From: AC-32 sp963765785
GTDB lineage: Bacteria > Actinomycetota > Thermoleophilia > Gaiellales > Gaiellaceae
DNA: 64,000 nt
Assembly (NCBI GenBank): GCA_963765785.1
Contig: CAVXXW010000018.1
Coordinates: 248,001 to 312,000, forward strand
Reading direction: 5' to 3'
Shown: piece by piece, positions 1-10,259 of the stretch
Position numbering within the stretch: the first letter of the stretch is position 1
Layout of the letters: each line of letters begins with the position of its first letter
Translations under genes and position numbers: made by a program
Notes under the pieces: generated by a model
What the model was told of the DNA's origin: nothing
The model's input: the letters and a program-made list of their open reading frames with translations, nothing else
Databases searched by the model: none

Positions 1-36
1 GCGGACGCGCTTCTTCTGCTGCTTGATGTTCGGCAT
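1..36 (-). CDS. rpsT: 30S ribosomal protein S20, N-terminal fragment cut by the window edge
   Basis: The first 12 codons read MPNIKQQKKRVR, the typical basic, lysine/arginine-rich start of ribosomal protein S20, a primary 16S rRNA-binding protein of the small subunit. The ATG is at 36-34 and the rest lies outside the window. It is divergent from murJ. A CATTTT hexamer at 48-43 on the minus strand ends six bases before the ATG, so the mRNA may be leaderless like others here. An rpsT next to lepA is a common bacterial neighbourhood, which supports the call despite the short piece. Confidence 0.82.
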   Translation of the reverse strand, partial: MPNIKQQKKRVR

Positions 37-153
37 GACGTGAAAATGCCCGCGTCGCGGGCCCGGCGATGGTAGCAGCAGCCACGTGCTTCCAGCTGTC
101 ACGCATTCGGCACACCTCCGTGACGGGCACGCGGCACCGGCGGAGCGCGTTCC

Positions 154-159
154 TATACT
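154..159 (+). promoter_or_regulatory. -10 element of murJ, leaderless type
   Basis: TATACT ends six bases before the GTG start of murJ, so transcription would begin at or next to the start codon. No Shine-Dalgarno sequence fits in between. No convincing -35 is seen. Confidence 0.6.
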
Positions 160-165
160 CGCCCC

Positions 166-1740
166 GTGGACGAGGCAACCGCGGCCCGCGGCCGGAGGCT
201 CGCGTGGTCGACGGCGATCTTCGCGCTCGCCACGGGGCTCTCCCGCATCCTCGGCCTCGTCCGTGAGGTCGTCGCCGCCTACTACTTCGGCGCGCAGGGG
301 AAGATCAACGCGTTCACGGTCGCCTTCCAGGTACCGAACCTGATCCGCGCGCTCGTCGCCGACGCCGCCCTCTCGTCCGCCTTCGTTCCGGTCTTCAGCG
401 AGCTGCTCGAGAAGGGCGAGCGCAAGCGCGCCTGGCGCGTCGCTTCGAGTCTCTTCTGGCTGATGCTGCTCGGCCTCGGCGGTCTCGTCGCGATCCTCAT
501 CGTCCTCGCACCGTGGGTGATCGCGCCGTTCGGCGACCCGGGTGGCGACAAGCAGCTGGCAATCGGGCTCTCCCGCGTCCTCTTCCCGATCGTCGCGCTG
601 CTCGGCGTCTCGGGCGTGATCGTCGGCATCCTCAACAGCTACGAGCACTTCACCGTGCCCGCGCTGACGCCGGTCTTCTGGAACCTCGCGATCATCGCGG
701 GCCTCGTCCTCGGCGTCCCGCGCGCGCAGACGATGGACGCGAAGCTCTACGTCTACGCCATCTCGATCGTGATCGGGACGATCATCCAGGTCCTGCTGCC
801 CGTGCCGTGGCTGCGCGGGCTCGACGGGCGCTTGCACATGGCGATCGACTGGCGCGACCCGGCGGTGCGGCGCGTGTTCGTGCTGATGGTGCCCGTGACG
901 ATCGGCCTCGGCTTGATCAACTTCAACGTCGTCGTCGACTCGATCTTCGCCTCGCGGCTGATCAACCCGGAGCTGGCGCCGACGGCGATCGACAAGGCCT
1001 TCCGCGTCTACATGCTCCCGCAGGGGATGTTCTCGGTCGCCGTCGCGACCGTGCTCTTCCCGTCGCTCTCTCGTCTGGCCACGCGCGGCGACTACGACGG
1101 CTTCCGCCACACGGTCGGCCTGGGCCTGCGCCAGATCGCGTTCCTGCTCGTGCCCGCGAGCGTCCTCTCCGCGGTGCTGGCCGAGCCGATCGTGCGGCTG
1201 CTCTACCAGCGCGGCGCGTTCGGCCCGCACCAGACGACCGTCGTCGCGGGTGCGCTCGCGGCCTTCGCCGCCGGGCTCACGTTCAACGGGACGATGCTGA
1301 TGCTGAACCGCGCCTTCTTCAGCCTCCAGTCGCCCTGGATCCCGACGGTGGTCGCGCTCGGCAACCTCGGCCTCAATGCCGTGCTCGACGCCGCCTTCTA
1401 CCGGCTAGGCGTCTGGGGTATCCCGCTCTCGACGACGTTCGTGAACATTGCAGGTACCTTCGCGCTGCTCGAGCTGCTGCGCCGCAGGCTCGGCCGGATC
1501 GAGTTCGGCGAGACGGCGCGCGCCTTCGTGAAAATCGTCGTCGCATCGGCCGTCGTCGCGGTCGTCTCGTACGCGGTCTGGCGCGGGCTCGACACCGAGC
1601 TCGGCCGCTCGCTCGGCGCGCAGATCGTCTCCCTCGGCCTCGCGATCGCCGGCGCGGTCGTCGCCTACGCGCTCGCGTGCCGCACCCTGAACGTGCACGA
1701 GCTGCGGGCCTTGCTCTCGCTGCGCCGCCGCGCGGCGTGA
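166..1740 (+). CDS. murJ: lipid II flippase MurJ/MviN family
   Basis: The 524-residue polytopic membrane protein has about 14 hydrophobic segments, the size and layout of MurJ/MviN proteins of the MOP superfamily, which flip lipid II across the membrane for peptidoglycan synthesis. Family features include an early LSRILGLVREVVAAYYFG segment, the PNLIRALVADAALSSAFVPVF segment that follows, and a later YQRGAFG. The GTG start is set by a -10 box six bases upstream. The downstream GNAT gene starts inside the stop codon (GTGA), so the two are probably cotranscribed. The alternative within the superfamily is a polysaccharide exporter, less likely given the conserved N-terminal motif. Confidence 0.92.
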   Translation: MDEATAARGRRLAWSTAIFALATGLSRILGLVREVVAAYYFGAQGKINAFTVAFQVPNLIRALVADAALSSAFVPVFSELLEKGERKRAWRVASSLFWLMLLGLGGLVAILIVLAPWVIAPFGDPGGDKQLAIGLSRVLFPIVALLGVSGVIVGILNSYEHFTVPALTPVFWNLAIIAGLVLGVPRAQTMDAKLYVYAISIVIGTIIQVLLPVPWLRGLDGRLHMAIDWRDPAVRRVFVLMVPVTIGLGLINFNVVVDSIFASRLINPELAPTAIDKAFRVYMLPQGMFSVAVATVLFPSLSRLATRGDYDGFRHTVGLGLRQIAFLLVPASVLSAVLAEPIVRLLYQRGAFGPHQTTVVAGALAAFAAGLTFNGTMLMLNRAFFSLQSPWIPTVVALGNLGLNAVLDAAFYRLGVWGIPLSTTFVNIAGTFALLELLRRRLGRIEFGETARAFVKIVVASAVVAVVSYAVWRGLDTELGRSLGAQIVSLGLAIAGAVVAYALACRTLNVHELRALLSLRRRAA

Positions 1741-2246
1741 TCGCCTTCGAGCCGCTCCGGCGCGAGCACATGCCGCTGATGCGGGATTGGCTCGGCCGCG
1801 AGCACGTGCGCCGCTGGTGGCGCGACGACATCGACGAGTCGATCGCCGAATACGAGCAGGAAATCGCCGGTGGCGGCGACCCGACCGAGAACTACCTGAT
1901 CTTCCTCGACGGCCGACCGGTCGGGTTCATCCAGACCTACCTCGTCAGCGACTACCCCGAGTGGGACGAGATCGTGGAGGTCGGTGAGGGAGTCGCAGGT
2001 GTCGACCTGTTCGTCGGCGAGGAGGACCTGACCGGTCGCGGCCTCGGGTCCAAGATCCTCGACCGGTTCGTCAGCGAGGTCGTCTTCGGGCTGCCGGAGA
2101 CCACCGCCGTCGTCGCCACGGTTGAAGATGCGAATCGCCGCTCCTGGCGCGCGTTCGAGAAAGCGGGCTTCCGGCACGTCCGCGACGTCGACGAGGACGG
2201 GCTCCCGCACCGCTTGATGCGCCTCGAGCGCCGCTACGCTCAGTAG
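1737..2246 (+). CDS. GNAT family N-acetyltransferase (AAC(6')-like)
   Basis: The 169-residue protein covers a single GNAT fold. An aromatic, acidic N-terminus with VRRWW, then GRPVGFIQTY and the acetyl-CoA-binding LTGRGLGSKIL segment, and a C-terminal NRRSWRAFEKAGF, match the aminoglycoside 6'-N-acetyltransferase/siderophore acetylase type of GNAT. The substrate cannot be read from sequence, and such genes are common in genomes without drug selection. The GTG start overlaps the murJ stop by GTGA and no other start fits. It lies three bases before lepA, which has its own promoter-like sequence inside this gene. Confidence 0.85.
   Translation: MIAFEPLRREHMPLMRDWLGREHVRRWWRDDIDESIAEYEQEIAGGGDPTENYLIFLDGRPVGFIQTYLVSDYPEWDEIVEVGEGVAGVDLFVGEEDLTGRGLGSKILDRFVSEVVFGLPETTAVVATVEDANRRSWRAFEKAGFRHVRDVDEDGLPHRLMRLERRYAQ
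2235..2240 (+). promoter_or_regulatory. -10 element of lepA
   Basis: TACGCT lies inside the end of the upstream acetyltransferase gene and ends nine bases before the lepA ATG, giving a leaderless or nearly leaderless transcript. Confidence 0.45.
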
Positions 2247-2249
2247 CCC

Positions 2250-4033
<1,784 letters not shown>

Positions 4034-4037
<4 letters not shown>

Positions 4038-5140
4038 GCGGCGCTCGTCACCTGTACGTGCACCTGCCGTTCTGCGCCTCCCGCTGCGGCTACTGCGACT
4101 TCGTCACCGTAGTCGGCCGCTCCGGCCAGCACGCCGCGTACGTGGATGCGCTGCTCGCGGAGCTCGAGCTGGAGCGCAATGCGCTGGCGCCGCGGCTCGA
4201 GAGCGTCTTCCTCGGCGGTGGCACCCCGACGCTGACCGAGCGGGTCTCGCTCGAGCGGCTCCTCCGCGCTCTGCCGGAGGCTGAGGAGGTGACGGTCGAG
4301 GCGAACCCCGAGACGGTGACGGCCGACCTCGCCGCGTTGCTGCGGCGTTCCGGGGTCACGCGGGTCTCGCTCGGCGCGCAGTCGTTCCAGCCGCGGTTGC
4401 TCGAGGTCCTGGAGCGGCGCGCTCGCCCCGAGGACGTGCGGCGAGCGTTCGCAATCCTGCGGGGGGCCGGTTTCGACAACCTCTCGCTCGACCTAATCTA
4501 CGGCATCCCGGGCCAGAGCACCGCCGACCTGGAGGCCGACGTCGCGGAGGCGCTCGCGCTCGAGCCGGAGCACCTTTCCTGCTACGAGCTCGAGGCGAAG
4601 CCGGGCACCCGCTTCACGCACGCGCAGGGCGACGAGCTCGCGCGGCAGGCCGAGCAGATGGACTCGTACTTCGAGCGGGTCGTCGCGCGACTGAGAGCCG
4701 CCGGCTACCGCTGGTACGAGACGGCGAACTTCTGCCGCGAGGAGGCTCGCGACCTGCGCTCGCGGCACAACCTCGCCTACTGGCGCGGCCGCGACTACCT
4801 CGGCCTCGGGATCGGCGCGGTCTCGACGATCGAGGGCCGCCGCTGGCGCACGACGCCTCGTCTCGGGCGCTACCTGGCGGCGCTGCGGAACGGGGAGCGG
4901 CCGGAGCGCGAGGTCGAGTTGCTGCCCGCGCCCGTCCAGCGCGAGGAGCGCGTGCTGCTCGGTCTGCGCCTGGACGAGCCGCTCTCGCTTGCCGAGCTCG
5001 ACGAGGCGGTCGACGCGGACGCCCTCGAGCGGCTCGAGCGCCTGGGTCTAGTGGCGCGCTCGGCGAGCGGCCGAGAGCTTGCGCTGACAGAGCGCGGCCG
5101 CTTCCTCGGCGGTGGCGTGACGGCGGAGCTGCTCGCGTAA
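4034..5140 (+). CDS. hemW: radical SAM heme chaperone HemW (HemN-like)
   Basis: The 368-residue radical SAM protein begins at a GTG overlapping the lepA stop. Cys14, Cys18 and Cys21 in CASRCGYCDF are the cluster-binding CxxxCxxC motif. The phenylalanine after the motif and the missing fourth cysteine favour HemW, a heme-binding chaperone, over the oxygen-independent coproporphyrinogen oxidase HemN. GGGTPT, a VEANPE segment and the C-terminal winged-helix-like part are present. Its place between lepA and hrcA is also typical of hemW. Its TAA stop forms the first half of the hrcA -10 box. Confidence 0.92.
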
Positions 5141-5143
5141 AAT
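5138..5143 (+). promoter_or_regulatory. -10 element of hrcA, containing the hemW stop codon
   Basis: TAAAAT starts with the TAA stop of hemW and ends eight bases before the hrcA GTG. I saw no CIRCE inverted repeat near hrcA or dnaJ, so autoregulation through CIRCE is not supported locally. Confidence 0.55.
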
Positions 5144-5151
5144 CCCTGCAA

Positions 5152-6201
5152 GTGAGAGGGAACGTCGTCCAACCGGATCTGACTCAGCGCCAGCGGACGA
5201 TTCTTCGCGGCGTCGTCGAGGAGTACGTCGCCAGCCGGCAACCCGTCGGCTCGCGGACGCTCGTCGCGCGCATCAGGCTCGACGTCTCGCCCTCGACCGT
5301 CCGCAGCGAGCTCTCCGAGCTGGAGCGCCTCGGCCTGCTGACGCATCCGCACACCTCGGCCGGACGCGTGCCGACCGAGCAGGGCTACCGCTACTACGCC
5401 GACCGCCTGCTGGAGCGGCTCGACCCGCAGCCCGGAGGCTTCTCGCTCGACCTGACCGCGGCGCGGAACGAGGTCGACGCAGCGCTGCAGAAGACGACCG
5501 AGATGCTCTCGGAGCTGACACGCCTGCTGGCGCTCATCTCCGCACCGCCGCTCGGCACCGCCACGGTCAGGCACGTTGAGGTGCTGCTGCTCCAGCCGCA
5601 CGTCGTGATGGTCGTCGTGATCACCTCCACCGGCAGCGTCACGAAGCGCGTCTTCCGCTTCGCCGACCCGGTCGATCCCGGCGTCGTCAACTGGGCGACG
5701 CAGTACCTCAACGACCGCGTCGCCGGGCTCGAGCTCGGCAGCAACCTGCTCCGCCGCCGCCTCGACGAGCCGGAGCTCGGTCGCCGCGAAGGCGCGTTCG
5801 TCGCGTCGCTGCGGCCGCTGTTCGAGGAGGCGCTCGCGGCCGAGGAGCAGAGCCTCTACGTCGGAGGCACCGCCGGCCTACTCGAGGACCTGCGCGGCGA
5901 GGAGCTCGCCAGCTATCACCAGCTGCTCGAGGTGCTCGAGAAGCGCGCCGCGCTGCTCGAGGTGCTGAGCCAGGCGCTTGAGCCGAGGCGGCCGTTCGTC
6001 CGTGTCGGCCCCGAGCTCGAGCATCCCGCGCTGCGCGACCTCTCGCTCGTCGGTGCGTCGTACGGCCTGACCAACCGCACGCTGGGAGCGGTGACGCTCC
6101 TCGGCCCCGTGCGGATGGACTACGACAAGGCGATCCGCTCCGTGCGGGCCGCGGCGGCCGAGCTCTCGCGCTTTGTCGCAGAGCTCTACGACGACAACTG
6201 A
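5152..6201 (+). CDS. hrcA: heat-inducible transcription repressor HrcA
   Basis: The 349-residue protein has an N-terminal winged helix (LTQRQRTILRGVVEEYVASRQPVGS, then SPSTVRSELSELERLGLL and HTSAGRVPTEQGYRYY), the diagnostic HrcA DNA-binding domain. The GAF-like central and C-terminal dimerisation region follows. In the family it represses chaperone operons by binding CIRCE. It sits directly before dnaJ, the usual partner. No CIRCE element was seen here, so its targets such as groESL are presumably elsewhere. The GTG start is supported by the -10 box eight bases upstream. Confidence 0.95.
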   Translation: MRGNVVQPDLTQRQRTILRGVVEEYVASRQPVGSRTLVARIRLDVSPSTVRSELSELERLGLLTHPHTSAGRVPTEQGYRYYADRLLERLDPQPGGFSLDLTAARNEVDAALQKTTEMLSELTRLLALISAPPLGTATVRHVEVLLLQPHVVMVVVITSTGSVTKRVFRFADPVDPGVVNWATQYLNDRVAGLELGSNLLRRRLDEPELGRREGAFVASLRPLFEEALAAEEQSLYVGGTAGLLEDLRGEELASYHQLLEVLEKRAALLEVLSQALEPRRPFVRVGPELEHPALRDLSLVGASYGLTNRTLGAVTLLGPVRMDYDKAIRSVRAAAAELSRFVAELYDDN

Positions 6202-6207
6202 CGCGGG

Positions 6208-6213
6208 TACGCT
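6208..6213 (+). promoter_or_regulatory. -10 element of dnaJ
   Basis: TACGCT in the short hrcA-dnaJ gap ends ten bases before the dnaJ ATG. An AAGG just before the ATG is a weak ribosome-binding site, so a very short leader is also possible. Confidence 0.45.
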
Positions 6214-6223
6214 CAGCCCAAGG

Positions 6224-7342
6224 ATGGCGACGAGCCGGCGCGACTACTACGAGCTTCTCGGCGTCTCCCGGACGGCGGACGAGGCGGAGATCAAGAAGGC
6301 GTTCCGCGGCCTCGCGCGCACGCTGCACCCGGACGTCTCGAACGAGCCGGACGCGGAGGAGCGCTTCCGGGAGGTCGTCGAGGCCTACGAGGTGCTCTCG
6401 AAGCCCGAGACGCGCGAGGTCTATGACCGCTACGGCCACGACGGCCTGCGCGGGGGCGGCTTCACCCCGACGAGCTTCGACCTCGGCAGCCTGGCCGACC
6501 TGTTCGGCGCCTTCTTCGGCGACGACCTGTTCGGCATGGGTGGCCGGAGCGGCCGCGCCCGCGGCGCCGACGTTGTCGCCCAGGTCGAGATCGAGCTGAC
6601 CGAGGCGGCGACCGGCACGACTCGCCAAGTGCCGTTCCCGGTGACGGTCGAGTGCGCGACGTGTGACGGCAGTGGCGCCAAGCCGGGCACCCAGCCGATG
6701 CCGTGCGCGACCTGCGGTGGCCGCGGCCGCCTGCAGCAGGTGACGCGGACCGTGCTCGGCGAGTTCGTCCGTGCGCAGACCTGCCCCGCCTGCGGCGGCG
6801 CGGGCCAGGTCGTCGAGCAGCCGTGCCTCGACTGCGAAGGCTCGGGCCGCACCGTCGAGGAGCGGGCGCTCGACGTGGAGGTGCCGGCCGGGATCCACGA
6901 CGGCCAGCAGATCCGCATCACGGGCGAGGGGCACGCGGGCGCGCTCGGCGGCCGCGCCGGCGACGTCTACGTCCAGGTGCGGGTCAAGCCCGACCCGCGC
7001 TTCGTGCGCGAGGGCAACGACATCTTCTGCACGGTCGACCTGACCATGACCGACGCCGCCCTCGGTACGACCGTGACGGTGCCGACCCTCGACGGCGAGA
7101 CCGAGCTTGAGCTCGAAGCTGGGACGCAGCCGGGGACGCTGCGCGTCCTGCGCGGGCGCGGCATGCCGGTGCTGCAGGGCTTCGGCCGCGGCGACCAGCG
7201 GGTCCTTGTCAACGTCCAGGTGCCCAGGCGCTTGACCGAGGAGCAGCGCCACCTGCTGGAGGAGTTCGACCGCAGCGCCGGCGCCGAGACGTACGAGGCG
7301 GACGAGGGGTTCTTCCAGAAGCTGAAGAGCGCCTTCCGCTGA
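6224..7342 (+). CDS. dnaJ: chaperone protein DnaJ
   Basis: A type I DnaJ of 372 residues. The J domain (about 7-70) carries HPD at 35-37, a short Gly/Phe region follows, then four zinc-binding CxxCxGxG repeats (CATCDGSG, CATCGGRG, CPACGGAG, CLDCEGSG) and the C-terminal substrate-binding domains. It stimulates DnaK ATPase and delivers unfolded clients. The start is ATG 6224. An upstream in-frame start would lie inside hrcA and add residues unlike DnaJ. prmA follows after 26 bases, as in many hrcA-dnaJ-prmA clusters. Confidence 0.96.
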   Translation: MATSRRDYYELLGVSRTADEAEIKKAFRGLARTLHPDVSNEPDAEERFREVVEAYEVLSKPETREVYDRYGHDGLRGGGFTPTSFDLGSLADLFGAFFGDDLFGMGGRSGRARGADVVAQVEIELTEAATGTTRQVPFPVTVECATCDGSGAKPGTQPMPCATCGGRGRLQQVTRTVLGEFVRAQTCPACGGAGQVVEQPCLDCEGSGRTVEERALDVEVPAGIHDGQQIRITGEGHAGALGGRAGDVYVQVRVKPDPRFVREGNDIFCTVDLTMTDAALGTTVTVPTLDGETELELEAGTQPGTLRVLRGRGMPVLQGFGRGDQRVLVNVQVPRRLTEEQRHLLEEFDRSAGAETYEADEGFFQKLKSAFR

Positions 7343-7368
7343 GTCGGCTTCGCCGTGTCTCAGCGTCC

Positions 7369-8103
7369 GTGCCGCTCGAGCGCGCCGAGGCGGCCCGGGC
7401 GCTGATGCTCGAGCTCTTCCCGGAGGGCTTCGAGGAGCTCGACCGGCTCGACGGGGTCGAGCTCGTCGCGTACACGGACGCCTCGGGCGAGGAGCGGCTC
7501 TGGGCCGCGTTCGGCCGGGTGACAGCCGAGGATGTCAGCGGCGGGTGGAAGGAACGCTGGCGCGACTTCCACCGGCCCGTGCGCGTCGGCGGGCTCTGGA
7601 TAGGCCCGCCGTGGGAGGTGCCGCCGCCCGATGCCGAGGCGGTGGTCGTCGACCCGGGCCGCGCCTTTGGCACGGGCGGGCACGCGACGACCCGCCTCTG
7701 CCTCGGGCTGCTCGGCGAGCTCGGGCGCGGGAGCCTCCTCGACATCGGCTGCGGCTCGGGCGTCCTCGCGATCGCGGCCGCGAAGCTCGGCTACGCGCCG
7801 GTCACGGCGCTCGACCACGACACCTCGGCGGTGGAGGCGACCCGGCGCAACGCAGTCGCGAACGGCGTCGAGCTCGACTGCTTGCTGGCGGACGCATTCG
7901 ACGGTGCGCTGCCGGCGGCGGACGTCGCGCTCGTGAACATCTCGCCCGACGCGGTCTCGCAGATCCTGCCCGGACTTACGGCGCGGACGGTTGTGACCTC
8001 TGGCTACCTCGAGCGCGACCAGCCGGAGGCCGACGGGTTCCGCCACGAGCGCCGCGTCGCCGCCGACGGCTGGGCCGCGGACCTGTTTCGGCGCGAGGAG
8101 TAG
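7369..8103 (+). CDS. prmA: ribosomal protein L11 methyltransferase (PrmA-like), short form
   Basis: SAM-dependent methyltransferase of 244 residues. DPGRAFGTGGHATTRLCL, LLDIGCGSGVLAIAAAKLG (motif I), ALDHD and NGV follow the PrmA pattern, and ALVNISPD takes the place of the catalytic NxxP-like motif. PrmA trimethylates ribosomal protein L11. The protein is about 50 residues shorter than E. coli PrmA, mainly at the N-terminal substrate-recognition domain, so another protein substrate cannot be excluded. Position after dnaJ and before mtaB fits prmA. The GTG start at 7369 is the only one that suits. Confidence 0.85.
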   Translation: MPLERAEAARALMLELFPEGFEELDRLDGVELVAYTDASGEERLWAAFGRVTAEDVSGGWKERWRDFHRPVRVGGLWIGPPWEVPPPDAEAVVVDPGRAFGTGGHATTRLCLGLLGELGRGSLLDIGCGSGVLAIAAAKLGYAPVTALDHDTSAVEATRRNAVANGVELDCLLADAFDGALPAADVALVNISPDAVSQILPGLTARTVVTSGYLERDQPEADGFRHERRVAADGWAADLFRREE

Positions 8104-8106
8104 AGT
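8101..8106 (+). promoter_or_regulatory. -10 element of mtaB, containing the prmA stop codon
   Basis: TAGAGT begins with the TAG stop of prmA and ends eight bases before the mtaB GTG. Confidence 0.5.
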
Positions 8107-8114
8107 CCCGCGCC

Positions 8115-9305
8115 GTGGCGACCTTTTCGGTGCGCTTCCTCGGCTGCAAGGTCTCGCACGTCGACGCCCAGGAGATCCGGGAGCGGCTGCTCGCCGACGG
8201 TCACTCCGAGCGCGATGACAGCGCGGACGTTGCAGTGGTGAACAGCTGCTGTGTCACGCACGAAGCGCTTCGCAAGTCGCGGCACGCCGCCTCGAGGGCC
8301 GCGCGGACACATCGGCGTGTCTACGTCACCGGCTGCGGGGCGAACCTCGACGCCGACGGTCTTGCGGGCCTGCCCGAGAACGTCGTCGTGGTCTCGCGGC
8401 GGAGCGAGGAGACGCCCGCCGCGGTCGCGCGCGACGTCGGCGCGATCGGCTGCGTCCAGGCGGAGGCCCGGCTCGACCGCGTCCGCGCCTTCGTCAAGGT
8501 GCAGGACGGCTGCAGCTTCTCGTGCGCGTTCTGTGTAATCCCGCAGGTGCGCGGCGCCTCGCGCAGCCGGCGCGCGTCGGCCGTGCTCGCGGAGGTGCGG
8601 CGCCGCGTCCGGCAGGGGCACCGCGAGGTCGTCCTGACGGGGATCAATCTCGGCTGCTACCGCGACCGCGAAGCCGGGTACGCGTTGCCGAGGCTGGTGC
8701 GCGAGGCCGGCGCGACGCCGGGGCTCGCGCGGCTGCGGCTCTCGTCGATCGAGATCAACCACGTGAACGAGGAGCTCGCGGCCGCCCTGCACGAGACGCC
8801 TGCGGTCGCACGGCACCTGCACGTGCCGCTGCAGTCCGGCGACGACGGCGTGCTGCGGGCGATGGGCCGACGGTACGACTCAGCGACCTACCTCCGGCGC
8901 CTCGAGCTGCTGCGCGGCTTCAACCTCACCACCGACGTGATCGTCGGGTTTCCGGCCGAGGACGAGAGCGCGTTCCGGCGCACGCTGGCCGTGGTGCGCG
9001 CCGCCGGCATCAGCGCCGTCCACGTCTTCCCGTACTCGCCCCGCCCGGGCACGAAGACCGCTGCGGCCGACGCGGTGCCGCTCGAGACGAAGCGCGAGCG
9101 GAGCGCTCGACTGCGGGAGGCGTCGCGCGTGGCCAGCCTCGCGCGCTGGCGCCAGAAGCTCGGCCGCGAGGACCTCGTGCTCGTCGACCGCCCGGGGCGC
9201 GGCTACGGCGACGACTACTCGCCGTGGCTAGTGGACGCGCCCGTCGGCGAGCTGGTGCGCGTCCGCGGCGGCGAGGTCACCGAGGAGGGGATCCGCGCTG
9301 CCTGA
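8115..9305 (+). CDS. mtaB: tRNA (N6-threonylcarbamoyladenosine) methylthiotransferase MtaB-like
   Basis: Methylthiotransferase of 396 residues with an N-terminal UPF0004 domain (GCK, NSCCVT and TGCGAN cysteines for the auxiliary cluster), a radical SAM domain with CSFSCAFC, and HVPLQSGDDGVLRAMGRRY plus FPYSPRPGT, followed by a reduced TRAM-like end. The cysteine spacing and context after prmA point to MtaB, which converts t6A37 to ms2t6A37 in tRNA, rather than MiaB or RimO. The genes for the t6A precursor are also in this window (tsaE, tsaB, tsaD). The GTG start agrees with the -10 box eight bases upstream. Confidence 0.9.
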   Translation: MATFSVRFLGCKVSHVDAQEIRERLLADGHSERDDSADVAVVNSCCVTHEALRKSRHAASRAARTHRRVYVTGCGANLDADGLAGLPENVVVVSRRSEETPAAVARDVGAIGCVQAEARLDRVRAFVKVQDGCSFSCAFCVIPQVRGASRSRRASAVLAEVRRRVRQGHREVVLTGINLGCYRDREAGYALPRLVREAGATPGLARLRLSSIEINHVNEELAAALHETPAVARHLHVPLQSGDDGVLRAMGRRYDSATYLRRLELLRGFNLTTDVIVGFPAEDESAFRRTLAVVRAAGISAVHVFPYSPRPGTKTAAADAVPLETKRERSARLREASRVASLARWRQKLGREDLVLVDRPGRGYGDDYSPWLVDAPVGELVRVRGGEVTEEGIRAA

Positions 9306-9627
9306 GGACTGCCTGTTCTGCCAGCTCGTGCGCGAGGGCGAGCACGTCCACGAGGGCGACGGCTTCGTCGCGATCCGCGACATCGCGCCGAAGGCGGAGA
9401 CGCACTTGCTCGTGCTCCCCGAGCGCCACGTGTCGAGCTTCCGCGAAATCTCGGAGTTCCCGTCGGAGGAGTCGAAGCGCATGCTCGAATTCGTCGCCGA
9501 GACGGCCAAGGCGGCCGGGCTCGACGACTACCGCGTGATCGTCAACGTCGGCGAGGGCGCCGGGCAGACGGTCTTCCACCTGCACTGGCACGTGCTCGGC
9601 GGCCGGGTCTGGGGGATGGCCGGATGA
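9298..9627 (+). CDS. HIT family (HINT-type) purine nucleotide hydrolase, probable CTG start
   Basis: Histidine-triad protein of 109 residues. HLHWH near the C-terminus is the catalytic HxHxH motif, and EDCLFCQLV gives the N-terminal CxxC of HINT proteins. HINT enzymes hydrolyse nucleoside phosphoramidates and lysyl-AMP. The first ordinary in-frame start, GTG 9328, would delete EDCLFCQLV. CTG 9298 restores it and has a strong ribosome-binding site (GAGGAGGGG, 9282-9290) seven bases upstream. The start overlaps the end of mtaB by eight bases. yqeY begins in its stop codon. Confidence 0.88.
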   Translation: MPEDCLFCQLVREGEHVHEGDGFVAIRDIAPKAETHLLVLPERHVSSFREISEFPSEESKRMLEFVAETAKAAGLDDYRVIVNVGEGAGQTVFHLHWHVLGGRVWGMAG

Positions 9628-10067
9628 GCCTGATCGCGCGGCTGGAGGGAGAGCTCAAGGACGCGATGGCGGCGCGCGACGCGGATCGCCGGGACACGCT
9701 GCGGCTGATCCTCGCCAGCCTGCGCTCGGCGGAGAAGGAGCTGCAGCGGCCGCTCCACGACGACGAGGAGCTGCAGGTGCTGCAGCGCGAGCGGAAGAAG
9801 CGCACCGAGGCGGCGGAGGCGTTCCGCGCCGGCGGCCGGGAGGAGCAGGCCGAGGGCGAGGAGCGCGAGCTCGCGGTGCTCGAGGAGTTCATGCCCGAGC
9901 CGCTCTCGGAGGACGAGCTCGAGGAGATCGTCGATGACGTGATCGCCGAGGTCGGCGCGACGAGCATGCGCGACATCGGCCGGGTGATGGCGGACGTCAT
10001 GCCGCAGGTCGCCGGGCGCGCGGACGGCTCCGCAGTGAGCCAGCTCGTGCGCGAGAAGCTCGCCTGA
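9624..10067 (+). CDS. yqeY: GatB/YqeY domain protein
   Basis: The 147-residue protein matches YqeY along its length: SLIARLEGELKDAMAARD, then TLRLILASLRSAEKE, a helical middle and a C-terminal MRDIGRVMADVMPQVAGRADGS segment related to the tail domain of the GatB amidotransferase subunit. That domain binds tRNA in GatB, but the role of stand-alone YqeY is not settled. The ATG overlaps the HIT gene stop (ATGA), so they form the end of the lepA-yqeY gene string. Confidence 0.92.
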   Translation: MSLIARLEGELKDAMAARDADRRDTLRLILASLRSAEKELQRPLHDDEELQVLQRERKKRTEAAEAFRAGGREEQAEGEERELAVLEEFMPEPLSEDELEEIVDDVIAEVGATSMRDIGRVMADVMPQVAGRADGSAVSQLVREKLA

Positions 10068-10112
10068 CGACGCGACCAGCCGCCGCCGTTCTCAAGGTTC
10101 ACGCGCGCGCGG

Positions 10113-10128
10113 CCCCACCCGGGTGGGG
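10113..10128. promoter_or_regulatory. 16-base perfect palindrome between yqeY and phoH
   Basis: CCCCACCCGGGTGGGG is a perfect palindrome in the 192-base yqeY-phoH gap. It has no T-run, so it is a poor intrinsic terminator by sequence, though GC-rich actinobacterial terminators often lack one. A related sequence (CTTCCCCAGCCTGGGTGGGG) lies in the era leader at about 12805-12824. Confidence 0.4.
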
Positions 10129-10186
10129 AAGAGAGCTCCACCCGCCGCCCGCTGCGAGCGTACCCGCCGAGAGCGCGCGTGTCCGT

Positions 10187-10198
10187 CACGGAACCGTG
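10187..10198. promoter_or_regulatory. inverted repeat upstream of phoH
   Basis: CACGG and CCGTG arms are separated by AA. The surrounding CGTCACGGAACCGTG is close to CGTCACGAACCCGTG upstream of era, so a shared regulator is possible. No other evidence supports it. Confidence 0.3.
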
Positions 10199-10245
10199 CC
10201 GATTGTGTGACTTCCGGGCGCGGCCGTGCCCGCGTCCTCAGCGCC

Positions 10246-10251
10246 TACACT
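10246..10251 (+). promoter_or_regulatory. -10 element of phoH
   Basis: TACACT ends eight bases before the phoH ATG, giving a leaderless or nearly leaderless mRNA. Confidence 0.55.
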
Positions 10252-10259
10252 GAGCCCGG

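Noticed and set aside
1737..2246. Aminoglycoside resistance gene
   Set aside because: The GNAT resembles AAC(6') in outline only. No mobile context is present and the substrate cannot be inferred.
5100..6224. CIRCE operator near hrcA or dnaJ
   Set aside because: No TTAGCACTC/GAGTGCTAA-type inverted repeat is seen in these gaps.
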